A stretch of DNA of 64,000 bases, from the NCBI RefSeq assembly GCF_021018805.1, contig NC_086253.1, positions 12,340,735 through 12,404,734 of the forward strand, given 5' to 3'. The translations under genes were made by a program, and so were the position numbers. Each line of letters opens with the position of its first letter. Position 1 is the first letter of the stretch. Below the pieces are notes generated by a model. It saw nothing but the letters and a program-made list of their open reading frames with translations. It did no database searches and was not told where the DNA came from. The stretch comes from Prinia subflava. Lineage: Eukaryota; Chordata; Aves; Passeriformes; Cisticolidae. Below, piece after piece: positions 36,154-49,326 of this stretch.

Positions 36154-39100
36154 TATGGGTTCAACCTTGTGCATGGGTCACTAGAACACAGAATCAGAAA
36201 CTGGATCCTTCTGCGCGGTGGGTTTGCAAACACATAGCGAGGCATTGTCCTTCCTCCGATGCAAATTTAAAACAAATGATCAGCAAGTACTTAGGTAAGA
36301 ATTTCTACAAGCAATAGTCTAATTGGATGTAAGAGGATGGCTCTTGTGTTAGGTAAATAGTCTGCACACATTTGCAAGATCAAAGCCTTACTTAGGGCAA
36401 TTCACACGTTGTGAAAAACACCCAGAGATAAAGAGAAAGAAAGGCTGAGCACAATAGTGAAAGAAACATGACATGGCACGTTAACATAATAAACTGTTTT
36501 GAATGCAAAGGTGTCATTCTAAAAACTATTAATGATGTTATTAATCTCCATAGTAGATGTGTCTACCACCGTTTGTCACTCATTATTCAATTTAATAACA
36601 CAAAGAGGAATATATTAGAAATGAAAAAGGATTATCACTGTGCAGAAGCAGAAGAGGGAAATGCCTTTCCTTCTCCAGAAATGGCTAAAGGGGCCATCTC
36701 TATCATTGCTGTTGCTGTTATTATGGAGAACTGAGAAACACTCAAGACACTGGCCAAGTTCAAATTGCAAGGGACAAGAAGGGGGTCAGTGGTGCTGTCC
36801 CCAGCTCCCCACCCTCATCTTCAAGGGCTCACAGAGCCACATTGCCTCTGGGAAACCCTGGGAGATGTTCTTCCTCGGGGAGAAATAGATATTTCCCAAG
36901 CTCAACAGCTGCTTTATGCAGAACCCTTGGTGCAAATGTATCTCAAATTGAGGTTTGTCCCCAAACTATCATTAGCTTAATTTGTACCCCCAGCTACTCC
37001 CTCTTCATTCCCTGTGGTAACTTAGGTTATATTTCAGCCTCAAGTACTCAAATATTCTTAGGTAAGAAAAAGTAGATTAAGCTGTGATTTTAAGATAAAT
37101 ATGTTTAGAGGTTTTTTAGTTGGTCCTTGGATTTCTGTAATGTCAAGAAACACATTTTTAGGTTTATCTTGATGAATAATAGGACCATGAGTTAACCACT
37201 TAGGATAGAGAAACTGCAAATCTGCTGCAATATTTCTTCAGTTTTTATGAACTTAGAAAAAATACCCAATATCATCAGCTTTAGAAACAGTGCTCAAGTA
37301 ATTTGTCAAAATTACCTGAATCAGATGTCTAAACAATCATACACAGAAGCAGAGAAATTTCATCATGGCCCAGAAATGTGTCTGCTGCAGATCTTATTGG
37401 AAACATCCATTCATATAGAAATTTTTAAGTTTTTCTTTATTTCTGCCAGTATTGCTGTAAACCAAAACTCTGAAGATAAGTGGGAAACACATAGCAAGAT
37501 GCAACAGAACAAGACAAGCCAATGTGGCATCACAAATTCAAATAATTACAACTTCCATGGAAGAGTCATTCTGCTGTGAATTTGATAATATTACTCAACT
37601 AAAAATGCCTAACACTTAGTTGTATAGTACTTTTGCTGAATGGCTTTATGAAGGCTATATATTATATATGCTATATATATTTCTGGTTTCATTTGTATTT
37701 TGCAAACATGACCATTCAAATAAAAATCACAGTGAAGTGGGATATTTGAAAGCATTTCTACAGCAGAATTTTAATTGCCTAGAAAGAAATGTATTCAGGT
37801 CAGCAAATAATGAAGCTTGAATGGTTTAACAGTTATTGGATTCTGCTGGTAGCTCTCATTGCTTATGCAGGCCTAAAATCATCCACTGTTATGATTGTTC
37901 ACAGGGCATTTGCCAGTAATAATATATGTTTTTATTATATAGGTTTAGGGCACACCTCAAAACAGACTTCAGCATTGGAAGAGGCAGAGAAAGGCTCCCA
38001 GGGTGGGAGAAAATAGTCAGCTCCAGAGAAACTGCTAAGAATTGTGTTTTCTCTAGGACAGAGTGTATTTATTTACCTCTAGCCAGTGATGAGCTGGTTG
38101 GTGACTGTAGGGTAGCACAAGGCTGACCTTGTAAGTTCAGAAAAGAATCTCAGCTTTTAGGCAGCCAGAAGACTGATGGGCCACCTTGCAGAGAGATGTT
38201 TGTGGCACACAGGAGTGTGCCAATAATTCCTGCAGTGCCACAGGGGTGCTGCAGCCAGGCTTCCTGCGAGATCTGTCCAGATCTCACAGAGGACACCTGG
38301 CACCAGAGCCACACTAGGCAAGTATTATAAAATACAGAAGCAGGGCCCTTTGTGCTCTGAGGGCCTGGGGGTTTGACATGTAACCATCTTTTGTCATAAA
38401 AATGTGTTCTTCAGTTTCAGCTTTCCTTCCTTTAAAATGTGTGTGGCTCTGCTTTCTGATTGAGAAAAAAGCTTGAAAACATCTGAGCAAAAGAAGTGCT
38501 CCTGAGCCATGACTGCAACTTCAAAATCTCTTGTTTCCTATTATTTTCTAAAACTCGGCAGTTTGAGCATCAAAGTGACTGCTTTGCTCCAGGCAGACAT
38601 CCCATGGGGTTTTTACTGTCCCCTTCTCAGTGAGGACTTGCCTCTTGCTGTTCCCCTTTCCCCACAGAGACAAGTCAACTGGACAACAGTGTTTGTACTT
38701 TCTGCTGTGTTTTATGGAGATGGGCAGCTGTGTAACAGAGAGCCAGTTATTTTGGCTTTGACAGAGACCTTTCCCCTGGTGTAATTATAATTACCTTGCA
38801 TAGCTAGGGTATAATTACTGTCTGGATAATGCCAAAGTGATTAATGATCATTCTTCTCTTTGAAATAACATTTTTACAATTGCTTTTAGTATCTGAAAAG
38901 TAAAAATTAGATCTGTATTTCATTGTTGTCTAATCTTGTGTGTACTCTTCTTGGACTTCTAATCTTAAAAGTATATTAACAACAGTCTCTGAATTTTCAA
39001 CCTTGGTAGCAGCCAGATCTCACTATTTTCACACACAGCACAACACTTTCAAGTGTAGATTTTTAAAAAATCTCTTGTTTTCTACAGAAAGGCTGCCTTG

Positions 39101-42100
39101 GTCTTCAACATTGCTGCTGTTCATGACAGTTCCTGCAGAAATCTCTCATGGCAACTCCATATGAGACTCTGCTTCACAGTAAAATTTCTTGGAGTATGGA
39201 CTTCCCTGCAGTGGGTAAGACAGAACACGTGGAAGAATGGAAATGCCAAGGAGGGTTTACCCCATACTGTGAGATGAAGAATAAAAAAATGAGCTATGAC
39301 TTATGAGGGTACCTGAAATCCAGGGGTCACTTACGTGTCTGGTCATGTCTTTCTGGTGTGACTCCTAGAACCAGATATCTAAAAGCTTCCAGCATCACTG
39401 CTTAATACTTTTTCAGAGACTGTTGATCTTTCTGTTCCTGTTTATCTCTATCTTTCTTCCATGGGGCTGGGGTAGAGGAGATTAGGAAATTAGATTTTCC
39501 CTCTCTTTCGTCGGTGGGAGTAAGTGTGAGGGGATTAAGAAGGTTTTTCACCCCCCCTTCATCCCTCATCCAGTTTGGCTAAAAGAATTGTTCCACTTGT
39601 AAAAACTCAAGTGATTACTAACACACCCACTAATTCTCAGATCATCTGAGACATTCCTCAGAAAATCAAAGGTCTTTTCTAGCTGGGAAGAGAAGTCTTT
39701 ACATTAAGTGGCAAAATAGAAGCACTCTGGCATTCTGTAACTTTCTATAACAGATCATTATGCAGAGACAGACCGGGTTCCAAATTTTCTACGGAGCAAA
39801 GCTAACAGTGTTTTACTGAAGAGAAGACCAAACACAAAGTTCTCTTTTCCACAACAAAACATTTCACATATTTTGAAAGTTTTTTCAAGTTTTGTGACTT
39901 ATTTTTGTATGTAGCGTGAAAGAGGTTTCTTTTTTTTTCCCCAGATCAATCAGATTCTTTTTTTCTTCTTCCTAAGAGTTCAAGCCACTGTTGTTCCATG
40001 TACTTCCCATTCACCTAAAGATATTTAGATTTCCTCTTTTTGTTTTGAATGATGCTGCTTTGCTTTTAGGTATCAACACCTCTAAGTTTGCCTTGGACTG
40101 CCTTGGATTTAAATATGTGCTGTAGGAAGGTGTCAGGCAACACAATCAAAGGAAAAATGCAGACAGCATGCAGTAGGGTGCAGCACATCACTGAACACCC
40201 CTGAGCTACAGCAGCTACCATGATGAACTTCCATTTGTTAAGCCATTTTGCTGTATCACACTGAATTGTGATTCTGTGTGCAGAGACTTTGACTGTTCTG
40301 ACCTCACTAAGTGACTTTAAGTAGGACTAGATAACATGATTGCAGTGGTGTTAGCACACGATGTGCCAAGTGCTGTCTCAGCCAGCACAGTTTTTTCTTC
40401 CTGATACAGGAATCCCTTTTCAGTGGGACCCTAATTCTGGGACAAATTTCTTTTATACTCTGTGAACCAATATACCTAAACGGAAGCAACCCCACAAGAT
40501 AATGGACACACTAATAATAATAATTGCAATCCATGTGATCACACAAGGTGGTGTAATTCAATACACAGTTTTTCACATAAAGCTGTATTTTAGCTATGGA
40601 AATATGAGGGGAAATCTATATGGTTTCCTATCAGCTCCTGGTTTAACACAGGCATGGTCTCTGATTGATTTTCCCTCTGCTTGCTCTCCTGTTCATTAGC
40701 TACAACATAGGGAAAGTGCTTTAAAGCCTTTGAATATGCATTTCTGCCTCCATAGCTGTATGATTCCAAATGAAATGTCTGATCTCCAAGTCTTCTGAGG
40801 TTTCAGACTTGTGAAGTATCTCACTTTAGCAGCTGCACCCATAAAATTGCATATACAAGCAAATTAGTAGAGACCTGAATCTTTCCCTGTTTCCTCATGA
40901 AAATTCTGGAGCTAAACCAGTCAGATTGATGTATTGCCATCACCCCAGATGTTTCTTACTACCACTGTAACTGTCAAAAGAATCAAGCACAGAGGTACCT
41001 GTGGGCATTGTGGGGAAATCTAGTGGATAAACTATGTGTTGAAGTGGATTTGTGAGTGGATTTTTTCTTCTTCTGCGATACTGATAAGTCCTTTTGATGT
41101 CCTATTGCAGAGCTTTGTGCTGAGCAGTGCTTCAGTTGCCCAGGAGCTCTCCAAAACTCTATTGCAGGAAAAAACAGCAGCAGACACAGGCTCCTGCTTC
41201 CTGACATGCCCATATAAGTGAGCAGTGACTGAAATAAGCCTTTTTTTCCCTCCTGGTTTGAGATTAGGAAACTAACTCACCATGGACAAAGAGGTGAGAG
41301 TGCACAGTGGCAATTAATACCAACACCCAAACTCATCACCCTTGCCCAGTAACCTAATGAGAAGAAGGGCAAGCAAAGTCCCTTAGCTTATATTTAACGA
41401 GAAACTGTTAAGGAACCTTTTAAAATTACCCCTTTGAATTCCATAGCAAGGACATAGCTAGAAAGTGTTAGCAGAGAACAGCTGCCCATGGCCCCAGACT
41501 CTGACACTTAATAGCTTTTTTTGCTAGGTACCAGCTCTGTTCTGCCAGCTTCCCTCTCATTTTCTTCCAGGTTTTGACAAAAGATCTTTCCTTTTAGCTC
41601 AAGCTTCAACTTTCCCAGCAAGTCGGTCCTGGTGAGAAGGTGTCTGACTTCAATATTTCTTAACAGAAACAGCACTCCTAGATTTACAAGGCCCAAGAGA
41701 AGAGCTGTGTTCAACCAGAGCAGTCTCTCTTATAGTCAGAGTCTATAATCAGAACTGTGAATTCTCACATGCTGAGCATGGGACTCGTGCTGGTTTCTCC
41801 CTCCAGTTTCTCCCCGAGGTGCCGTGGTTAGGGATCTATCCACACAATATCTCCCCCATTTCCCCTTGGAACATAGTCCAGAATCTGCTAATGAGCAGTA
41901 ATTGATATAGGATGAGGGATTTAGAAGGCTGGGGCCAGCAGGGCTGCCAGGGGTCCCACGTTCAAAGGTGCCATTGGAGACACGTTCCTCAGCTCCAGCC
42001 ATGCACTTTATCTTTTCCTGAGCACCTGCAGGAATAAAATACCTTTCTGTGATGCTATTCATAGGTCCACCCTTATATATAATCCAGTGCCCAGACAGAG

Positions 42101-43629
42101 ACTGCCCCTCAACATTTGACTGAAAATAGAGCATTAACCCATCTGATTCTTATACAAACATTCAAAACCGTGGGAAGGGCTACCTATACTTGTTTGAATC
42201 AGAAACTATTCTGATGTGAAAATCTTTTACACCCAAGAGCAGTGTGGTTAATGACTATTTGAGACTGTTTGAACATGAAAGCCTTAGCTCACTATTTCTG
42301 GAACCAAAATGCTGTCTGGGACCAAAATATTGTCAGTCACACAGCATCCATGTCCATTAATGAGGCAAGGCAGGGTTTTGCTTTCCATCTCCACCTCTTG
42401 CATCATGACTTCTCTTTATCTCAGTCCATTTTGAATAAAGGCTTCAAAACTTTTACAGTTCATAAGCATGGTACTTTTTCTCCATTAAAATTAGGAAGAT
42501 CTCTAGTTTTAATGAGTAATATGTTCTGGCAGCAACGTGAAACTAATGAATTACAGAACAGAGGTTGGCAGCAGAGACCTACAATAAGTTACAGTGTGCC
42601 CAATTATGCTAACAGGCTGGATAGCAACAAGTGAATTTTTCCAACAGAATATAGACCAGCATAATTATTTTCCTGCAATTTTTTATATCAAATATCACTT
42701 TTTTTAAAAAAGCACATTTCTTCTTTCCTTTACCGTAGTTTCCTATTGAGGAGAAGCTTAATCTATGACTGATCAGTTTTTTGTACCCAGTGGAAAAGAG
42801 AGAACACATTGCTTATATGTAGATTAAGCTGCCAGCTTCCTCACAGATTTTATCCTCAAATCTACCTTTAGGAAACAAACCTACTCAAGGGCTTTCTCAT
42901 GGACACAGTCAGCAGCATTAACTTTCAGTGTGGGCAGGTTGCTACAAACCCTGAGCTGACACAGCTCAGACTCGCTGACATCTTTTTGCTCATCTATTCT
43001 AAAACCTGTAGTGAAAACACAGCAGATCACAAAAGAAGAAAGGGCTCCTGACAGCACAGCTCCAGAGCTTCCTCACACAGGCAAGACGCAGTGACACCAC
43101 CCTGTGTCTGTGTCAAGGGTTGTGCTGCACAGTTCCTTCCGTGAGTGAATACTGATTCTTTTTTCCTATGGTTGGTGGCGTTCTTTCCATTCTGTTATTC
43201 CATATTGCATAGCTTTAAAAAGAATTAAATTCATCATTGAGCCCTGGCCTGCCACTGAGGCTCTTTGCTCCAGTTTTGGGCAAGGCTAAGGAATCACTAT
43301 ATATAAAACATGTCTTACACTAGTTTTGACTTTTTACAGTAAGGATTTGAACCAAAGTAGCTTTGTGATGCTGATTTCTAATGATGGAGGACCCCAGCAG
43401 GGACAGTTAAGAAAAAAAATTAATTCACCAACAATGTCTTGTACTCAGATAATATTTGGGATGAAATTTTAAATAAAAACAACAAGGAACACAAGGGTAA
43501 AAGGAGTCTTTGAGTCTTTCAATTTGCCTTCTTCCAGGGGCACAGATCAAAAAGATATGACTGTTCTAGTATAAAGACTTTACACATTTCTCACTCCAGA
43601 AGCTTGTAAAAATAGTACTCTGGAGTATA
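36154..43629. other. Unique non-coding stretch, no gene recognised
   Basis: No exon or repeat is recognised in 7.5 kb. At 38782-38890 there is a cluster of TAATTA-type cores (GTGTAATTATAATTACC, GGTATAATTACTG, GTGATTAATGATC) that could be regulatory. A minus-strand frame of 132 codons at 41736-42134 coincides with a TATA-like TTATATATAA (42073-42082) and resembles retroelement texture, but I could not assign it. Confidence 0.5.
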
Positions 43630-43769
43630 TTTTATTTTATTTTATTTATTTTATTTTATTTTATTTTATTTTATTTTATTTTATTTTATTTTATTTTATT
43701 TTATTTTATTTTATTTTATTTTATTTTATTTTATTTTATTTTATTTTATTTTATTTTATTTTATTTTAT
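43630..43769. repeat. TTTTA pentanucleotide microsatellite, 140 bp
   Basis: About 28 head-to-tail TTTTA units, pure except for one shortened TTTA unit near 43645-43648. The array decays into TCTCATTTCATTTC at its 3' edge. The purity over 140 bp implies recent expansion and probable length polymorphism between individuals. Confidence 0.97.
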
Positions 43770-46700
43770 CTCATTTCATTTCTTGCCTTATTTTCACAGA
43801 TGCTGATCACAGAGCCTTCAAGTATTCCAGCAGTAAGTGGTCACTGAAAGAGGCCAATGACTGTGGCCCTTTAGGAGTCCCAGGGATGCACTTTGGCATT
43901 CTCCAACAGCCCCAAGCCATGGCATCTGGCCATGCACCCTCTGAGGGGCAAGGCCTGACTTGGGCAGCACCTCCAGCATCAGGAACACAAGGACAATGCC
44001 CAGCCCCACCTTGGGACGTGCAGTGCCATGACCTGAGAAGAGCTCTGCAGCACCCTGGATTTCAGGCAGCATTTTTCTCCCAGATGTAGCAGGGCATTTC
44101 CCTGCCATCCCCCCTCTGTGCAGCCCCCTGCCCCTGTGTGGTGTGAGTTCACTCCAGAAAAGAATGTGCAATCAAGATCTACAGTTCAGACCCAGGAGCA
44201 GAATGCTGTCTTTAATTTATAAAGTGTATACACAAAGTGAACCCTCAATCTGATTTGTATTGTTTGTGCATATACTATTTTCCTAGTATCAACATAGACT
44301 TATGCATATAATTTCATTTGTTTCGGTTGGGTTTTTAAATTTTAAAAATTCTTTTCAGCTTCTACTGCACAACACCCTTCCTGTCTCTCTCTTAGTAAAT
44401 TCAGACGTATACATGTGGTTGTGCAGATAAATGTGCACACACAGAGCCTCCATTCAACCTTGTGCTGCATTGAGGTTCCCAAGCTGTGCATTTCCTGGAG
44501 CTCTCTCTATGTGTAAGCTGTTTCTACATAATATTTCCTGCATCATGTGAGAATTATTTTTGATTATGTTTCCTGTGGCATTAAGAATGTCAAGTGACAA
44601 AGGTTTTCAGGGATGATGACAGCAATTATTACTTCTGCCTCCTTCACACAACAACTTTAAGAAACTCGTCCCATCTTTAGGCTCTACTGGTTACCAGAGA
44701 ACTTAAAAAATTGTAATGAGCCAAACAATTTTTAAGAGGCAAAACCACTTACTTCATACAAGCATCAAATTCAAGAAATACGCCTTTTAAAGTTCCTCAT
44801 TAATTAGGCAAAAGTATTTTTGATTTTCACTGCATTTTTCCATGTGGTGCCATGTCCAGAATCTAGAAGATCTACCCGGCAGATGTTTGAACACTGTGAT
44901 TAGGCCAGCCAAGTAGGTTACTCAGAAATATAGGAGTTTTGTACACCATACTATAAACAATAGTGAAAAAATGTTATCATGGCTAACAAACAAACCAGAA
45001 ACAGAAACAAAATAGTCTATGCTTTATAAAATATGTTAAATTGTGGGTTATGATGTTTCCTCTTCTCATCCAATGAATTGGCCAAGAAGTAAATTCTGGA
45101 CACTTTCTGCTGTTTGGGTACAGGACACACTGTTAAACGTGATCCCACTGTGACTGAAGGGTGTCAGAAGAACAAGTCTAGTGACTGGGAGGTTGATCCA
45201 TGCCATCTGCTTCCAGGACTCCTGGTCTGAGAATGCAACACAGGCACAGAGAAATGCAGTCCAGCCCCAGGACTGGGTGGTCAATGGTGTAAGGACAACT
45301 TGTGAAAGAGTCTTCAAGGAACAGAGTTTCAAAGGTGGGACTTGGCATGCAGGAATAAGTAACAAAAAAAAAAAAAAAAAAAAAAAAATTAAAATGACAA
45401 TTATGGGAAACTGAGACACAGGAATTAGTAATGAAATACAATCAGAAGTGTATGGTTGAGAGATCCTCAAAAGAGGCGGAGAGGCTTTACCAACCTGTTT
45501 GTGCAAAAGCTGGAAAAAATGTCACATTCTATTTGTTGTGTATTTTGGATGGTTGAAAAACTATTTCAAGTCTTCCAACATTTCACAGGAAAAGATTCTG
45601 GGATATTTTCATGGGGGTGTCACAAGGGGGAGGGGTCCTTTTTCATGTAACATTTTTAGTATTCAAATTAGAAGACTTTCAGCATCCTGGGGTGAAACTC
45701 AAAAGCCTTTCCCTAGGAAGCCTGGGAGCATATCAAAAATCAATGGCATGGAGGATGGAAAATGTTTCAAAAATGTGAGACTGGCAGGAAATACTGGCAC
45801 ATTTCTGTTTGATATTTACTTTCTTGGCATGCAGTGGCTCTTTTAGCGCCAATGGAAAATCCTTTAGTGCCAAGCCACTCTCAGATAAATCTGCACACAA
45901 ATACACTTTGAATTGGCATGTAGCTTTTGAGATTAAGGGTTAACCCTTGCCAAAATATGCATTTTTGGATTCTAGCATCTCTCTTAAGTTAATTAGGTAA
46001 CTTCATGATTCTAAAATGCTACACATGACTGATTTGAAATTGATGCATCTGAACTCAGCCAGACCAAATGAATGGGCAAGTGCGAATACACCTGACATGG
46101 AAGAACAAACAACCACGGCTCTGAATTTTGTAGAGACATTAAGGAAATTGCAGCCAAAAACCTACACAGCCTAAACCTAATCTCCGGGGGTGACTGAACT
46201 CCATTACAAGAGCAGAGGTGATCTTCACGTGGGTGGGGAATGTGGAGAGGTTGAGGAAACACAAGCAGACCTTACATCTAGTCCTGTTAAGGAATTTTAA
46301 AGCCCCTTAGCCATCCTTATTAAATCCATGCTTGCACTATAACCTCCTCAAAATCATAGACTTTCAAGTTCAACCTTCAACTGAACAGTCTGTATAATCC
46401 TGAAAGAAAAAACAAAAACCTTACATCATTCTAGCGTTCATGGTTTAGCTTAGCTTATTGACTGTCCTGTCAATGGCTGGTCAATGACTGGGTGGTTTAC
46501 TGCTGTCTGCTTTGCTAACAAAGCATTTATGTGGGATATCTCAGATCAGTGGGGCTCCCTGCAGCAGTGTGGAGCCCCAGCTCATGCAGGGGTTGAAGAT
46601 AAGTGCATTTCAAGATAATAAAGTCCATGTGGCATTATGGACACGGGCAGGGCACGCACATCACTGTAAGCAGTGCTGTGGTCACTGAGTCAGGGGTGCA

Positions 46701-49126
46701 GAGAGGATCAGGAGCCAAAGCCAGGCAGCACAAACAGACATCTACACAGCAAGAAAACTATGGATATCAGTCAAAGCCTGGAGCTGGATCTTTTGCCATT
46801 TCCCAGTTATTTCTTCCTTCTCATTAATCAGCATTATGAACAATATTTCTGAGGAAGGGAAGGTTCTTACACCCTCTTTTTCCTCACAACTTTGCAAAAC
46901 AGCACTTCTGACAGAGTGCCTCTGCTGTCAGTGGTACAATGAGAACCCACTGGCACTCTGGGAAGCTGGGGAATACCACTGGATCAGCTGGAATTCTTGA
47001 AATTACACTTTTTCCTGCCAGTATGTGAAGACAATATAATTTATTGCAAAGAAAAGAAAGGTATGAGAACAGAGACCAACTCAAGAAATTCTGCTGATAT
47101 TGTTTTTATATGGAGTTTAATTAGGCTGTTTTTAAAAGGCTAGGGCACATGAAATCAGCATGAATCTGAATTACCTGCATTCCATAATCCCATTATTATA
47201 CCTCATCAGAAAGCAATTACTTGAAATACAGCTTGTACTAAAACAGTCCCTTTTTGGCAGCAGTAGAACAAAAACCTTAAAGTTCAGCCACATCAGCTAA
47301 GACAAAGCCTAGTGCTGTGAAATACTGCAGGTATGCAAAGTCTTCCAGTAATGTAATAGAGTAATATTAACTGTTAACAAAATACAATGGACATTCTATT
47401 CAATAAGGTGCAACATACCTTGTTTATGTCATTTATCTCCTTCAATGTTGTTTCTTTGTTTTCAAACCAGTTAAGTCAGAGAACCCTAATACTAAGTCTC
47501 TAGACCAGTATGTCTAGGCCTAACCAACACATGAACAATGTCAGACTCCAGATTGTTCTTACTGTCTCACTGCAAAATGACTTGAAATTGTAGATTTATG
47601 AAAAGAGGAACATCAGCTGTCATCCTAGCTTTCCAACATTTGAAGAACTTGCTTCTACCCTGTCAATAAAAGTTGGTTTTATTAACAGAGGAGGAACTCA
47701 AAGGAATTGCTCAAAGCCTGTTTCTTAGATACACAATGGTATTCAGACAAATTCACCAAAAATGTGTCAGGGGAAAAAGGTTGTTTCATATATTTTCTGA
47801 TCAAAGAGCTCATTATTTAAAATACTGTCAGGTTGTCTTTCATCTTCAGAACTGGCAAGCATATGAAAACATATTGCAAATAAAAGCAGCCTTCCAAAAT
47901 GTCATACTGATTATGCATTCACAAGTCAGCTACTAGGGGCTCAGCGAGACAACAAATATCACAGGAGCCCACTCTGTGTTTTAGATATTGTGGTTTGAGA
48001 GGCTGGACAACAGCCTTTTCTACACACACTGCCAGAACAGCCATGTGACAATAGGTATTACCAGTATTTCCCAACATATATGTTTAAGTTTAGGTTAATT
48101 TCTTTTGATGGTTGATAGAGACAGGCATCAAGTTCCTAGTATTTTATCACACCACTTATTTCACAGGACATATGTTGACATGTTCTGTAATTTGGTCAAC
48201 TGTTTTTTCCCCACTGTTTCCCCACACTATGGCAGTGACTACTTTATATGACAATTTGGCTCTAAGAACCTAGAAAAACTACTGTAATAGATGGTTAGAC
48301 ACTTTTTATGCATGCAGGATCTTCTTCAAAGTTATGAGGTGTTCCCCAATGTGCACCTTTCCAACATTAATGAGGTGTTGAGAAATAAAAAGAATGCATG
48401 TTAAATTGTAACTGTTAATGGGCAACGATTTACTTCCACTGACTTTAACAGTTTTTCTCTCTCAGAAAAAATCTTTAGTGTATATTTTCATTAACATGGT
48501 ATCCTCAGAAGAACAGGGAAATTGAGACAATTTAATGTCTTTTGAAGGAATGCTTTCAACTGCTGAGAATGGAGGGGGAAAGCCATGGAAGTAATTTGCT
48601 ACTGAATTTCTTCATAATTACAGGGTTACGACACATGCAAAAACAATGAGTCTCCTTTTGAAATTTTACGTGGGTGAAAGGTGAAGACCAAGCTGAATTG
48701 GGTCACTTGTTTACTCTGACAGTGATGACAAGCTTGAATATATAATAATCAAGGGAAGCCAAGAGCCACATTGACATAAATGAAAATTAACACACCCTGA
48801 ATTTCAGAAAAGCCTAAAATTATTCAGTCTTTCTTTTTCCAAAATAGTTTCTGTGGATTCTGGTAGCCCCAGTAAAAACTGATAAAACACCAATATAGCT
48901 TAATTATCCCCATACTTTTTCATGTCCATATAGTCTGTGTCTGTAGTAGTGCCCATTATGACAGCCTTTTGCCTATCTTGGAAAGCTGGCAATAAATTAA
49001 TGTTTGATAATACACAACAATCCAGCTGAATTGATTGAGTGGCATAGAAATAAGGTTTGTGAAGAAGCCATTACATGGTGTGCCACTGACATCTTAATCC
49101 ACTAATGTTCTTTATCACACACAGGT
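43770..49126. other. Unique non-coding stretch, no gene recognised
   Basis: No exon or transposon is recognised. The A25 tract at 45364-45388 is listed separately. A short hairpin-capable sequence occurs at 46551-46578 (GGGGCTCC, 12-nt loop, GGAGCCCC). An AT-rich patch at 47140-47240 with GAATTACC and CATTATTATACC cores has regulatory-element texture. An 87-codon frame at 47673-47936 has no recognisable motif. Confidence 0.5.
45364..45388. repeat. Poly-A tract, 25 A
   Basis: An uninterrupted A-run. The sequence before it (GGAATAAGTAAC) does not match a gene I know, so a processed-pseudogene tail is possible but unsupported. Confidence 0.95.
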
Positions 49127-49265
49127 AGGAAATTCTTCACTTCAGGGATGGTGAGGCACTGGAACAGGTTGCCCAGAGATGTTGTGGAAGCCCGATCCCA
49201 GGAAGTGCTCAAGGCCAGGTTGGATGAGGTCCTGAGCAACCTCAAACCATTCTATGACTCTATGA
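49127..49265 (+). mobile_element. CR1 LINE 3' end with internal deletion
   Basis: The block AGGAAATTCTTCACTTCAGGGATGGTGAGGCACTGGAACAGGTTGCCCAGAGATGTTGTGGAAGCCC is close to the CR1 3' region, and so is AAGTGCTCAAGGCCAGGTTGGATGAGG. It then jumps from GAGCAACC straight to TCAAACCATTCTATGACTCTATGA. The roughly 75 bp that normally lie between these, including the 'GGTTGGAACTAGATGATCTTTAAGG' block, are missing. The copy ends in the characteristic ATTCTATGAYTCTATGA octamer repeats, so it has a genuine CR1 3' terminus. It is heavily 5'-truncated. Identity to the consensus as I remember it is higher than for the 6.2-kb copy, suggesting a younger subfamily. Confidence 0.95.
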
Positions 49266-49300
49266 ATTTCATCTGAAACTAGAATCTCTTTATCAAAGAG

Positions 49301-49326
49301 ATGATGAATGAATCTTCATTCATCAT
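49301..49326. repeat. Perfect 12-bp inverted repeat with 2-nt spacer
   Basis: ATGATGAATGAA, spacer TC, then TTCATTCATCAT: both arms are fully complementary. It lies 36 bp after the CR1 3' end. It could form a hairpin in DNA or RNA. A chance 12-bp palindrome is not expected often in 64 kb, but no function is evident. Confidence 0.95.

Noticed and set aside
35966..36184. Open frame through the TA repeat
   Set aside because: The Ile/Tyr alternation is the translated TA microsatellite.
41736..42134. Possible LTR or retroviral fragment with TATA-like TTATATATAA
   Set aside because: No TG...CA ends, target duplication or recognisable retroviral motif could be found.
46551..46578. Hairpin GGGGCTCC...GGAGCCCC as a terminator or microRNA precursor
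   Set aside because: An 8-bp stem is too short for a microRNA precursor, and bacterial-type terminators do not apply in this genome.
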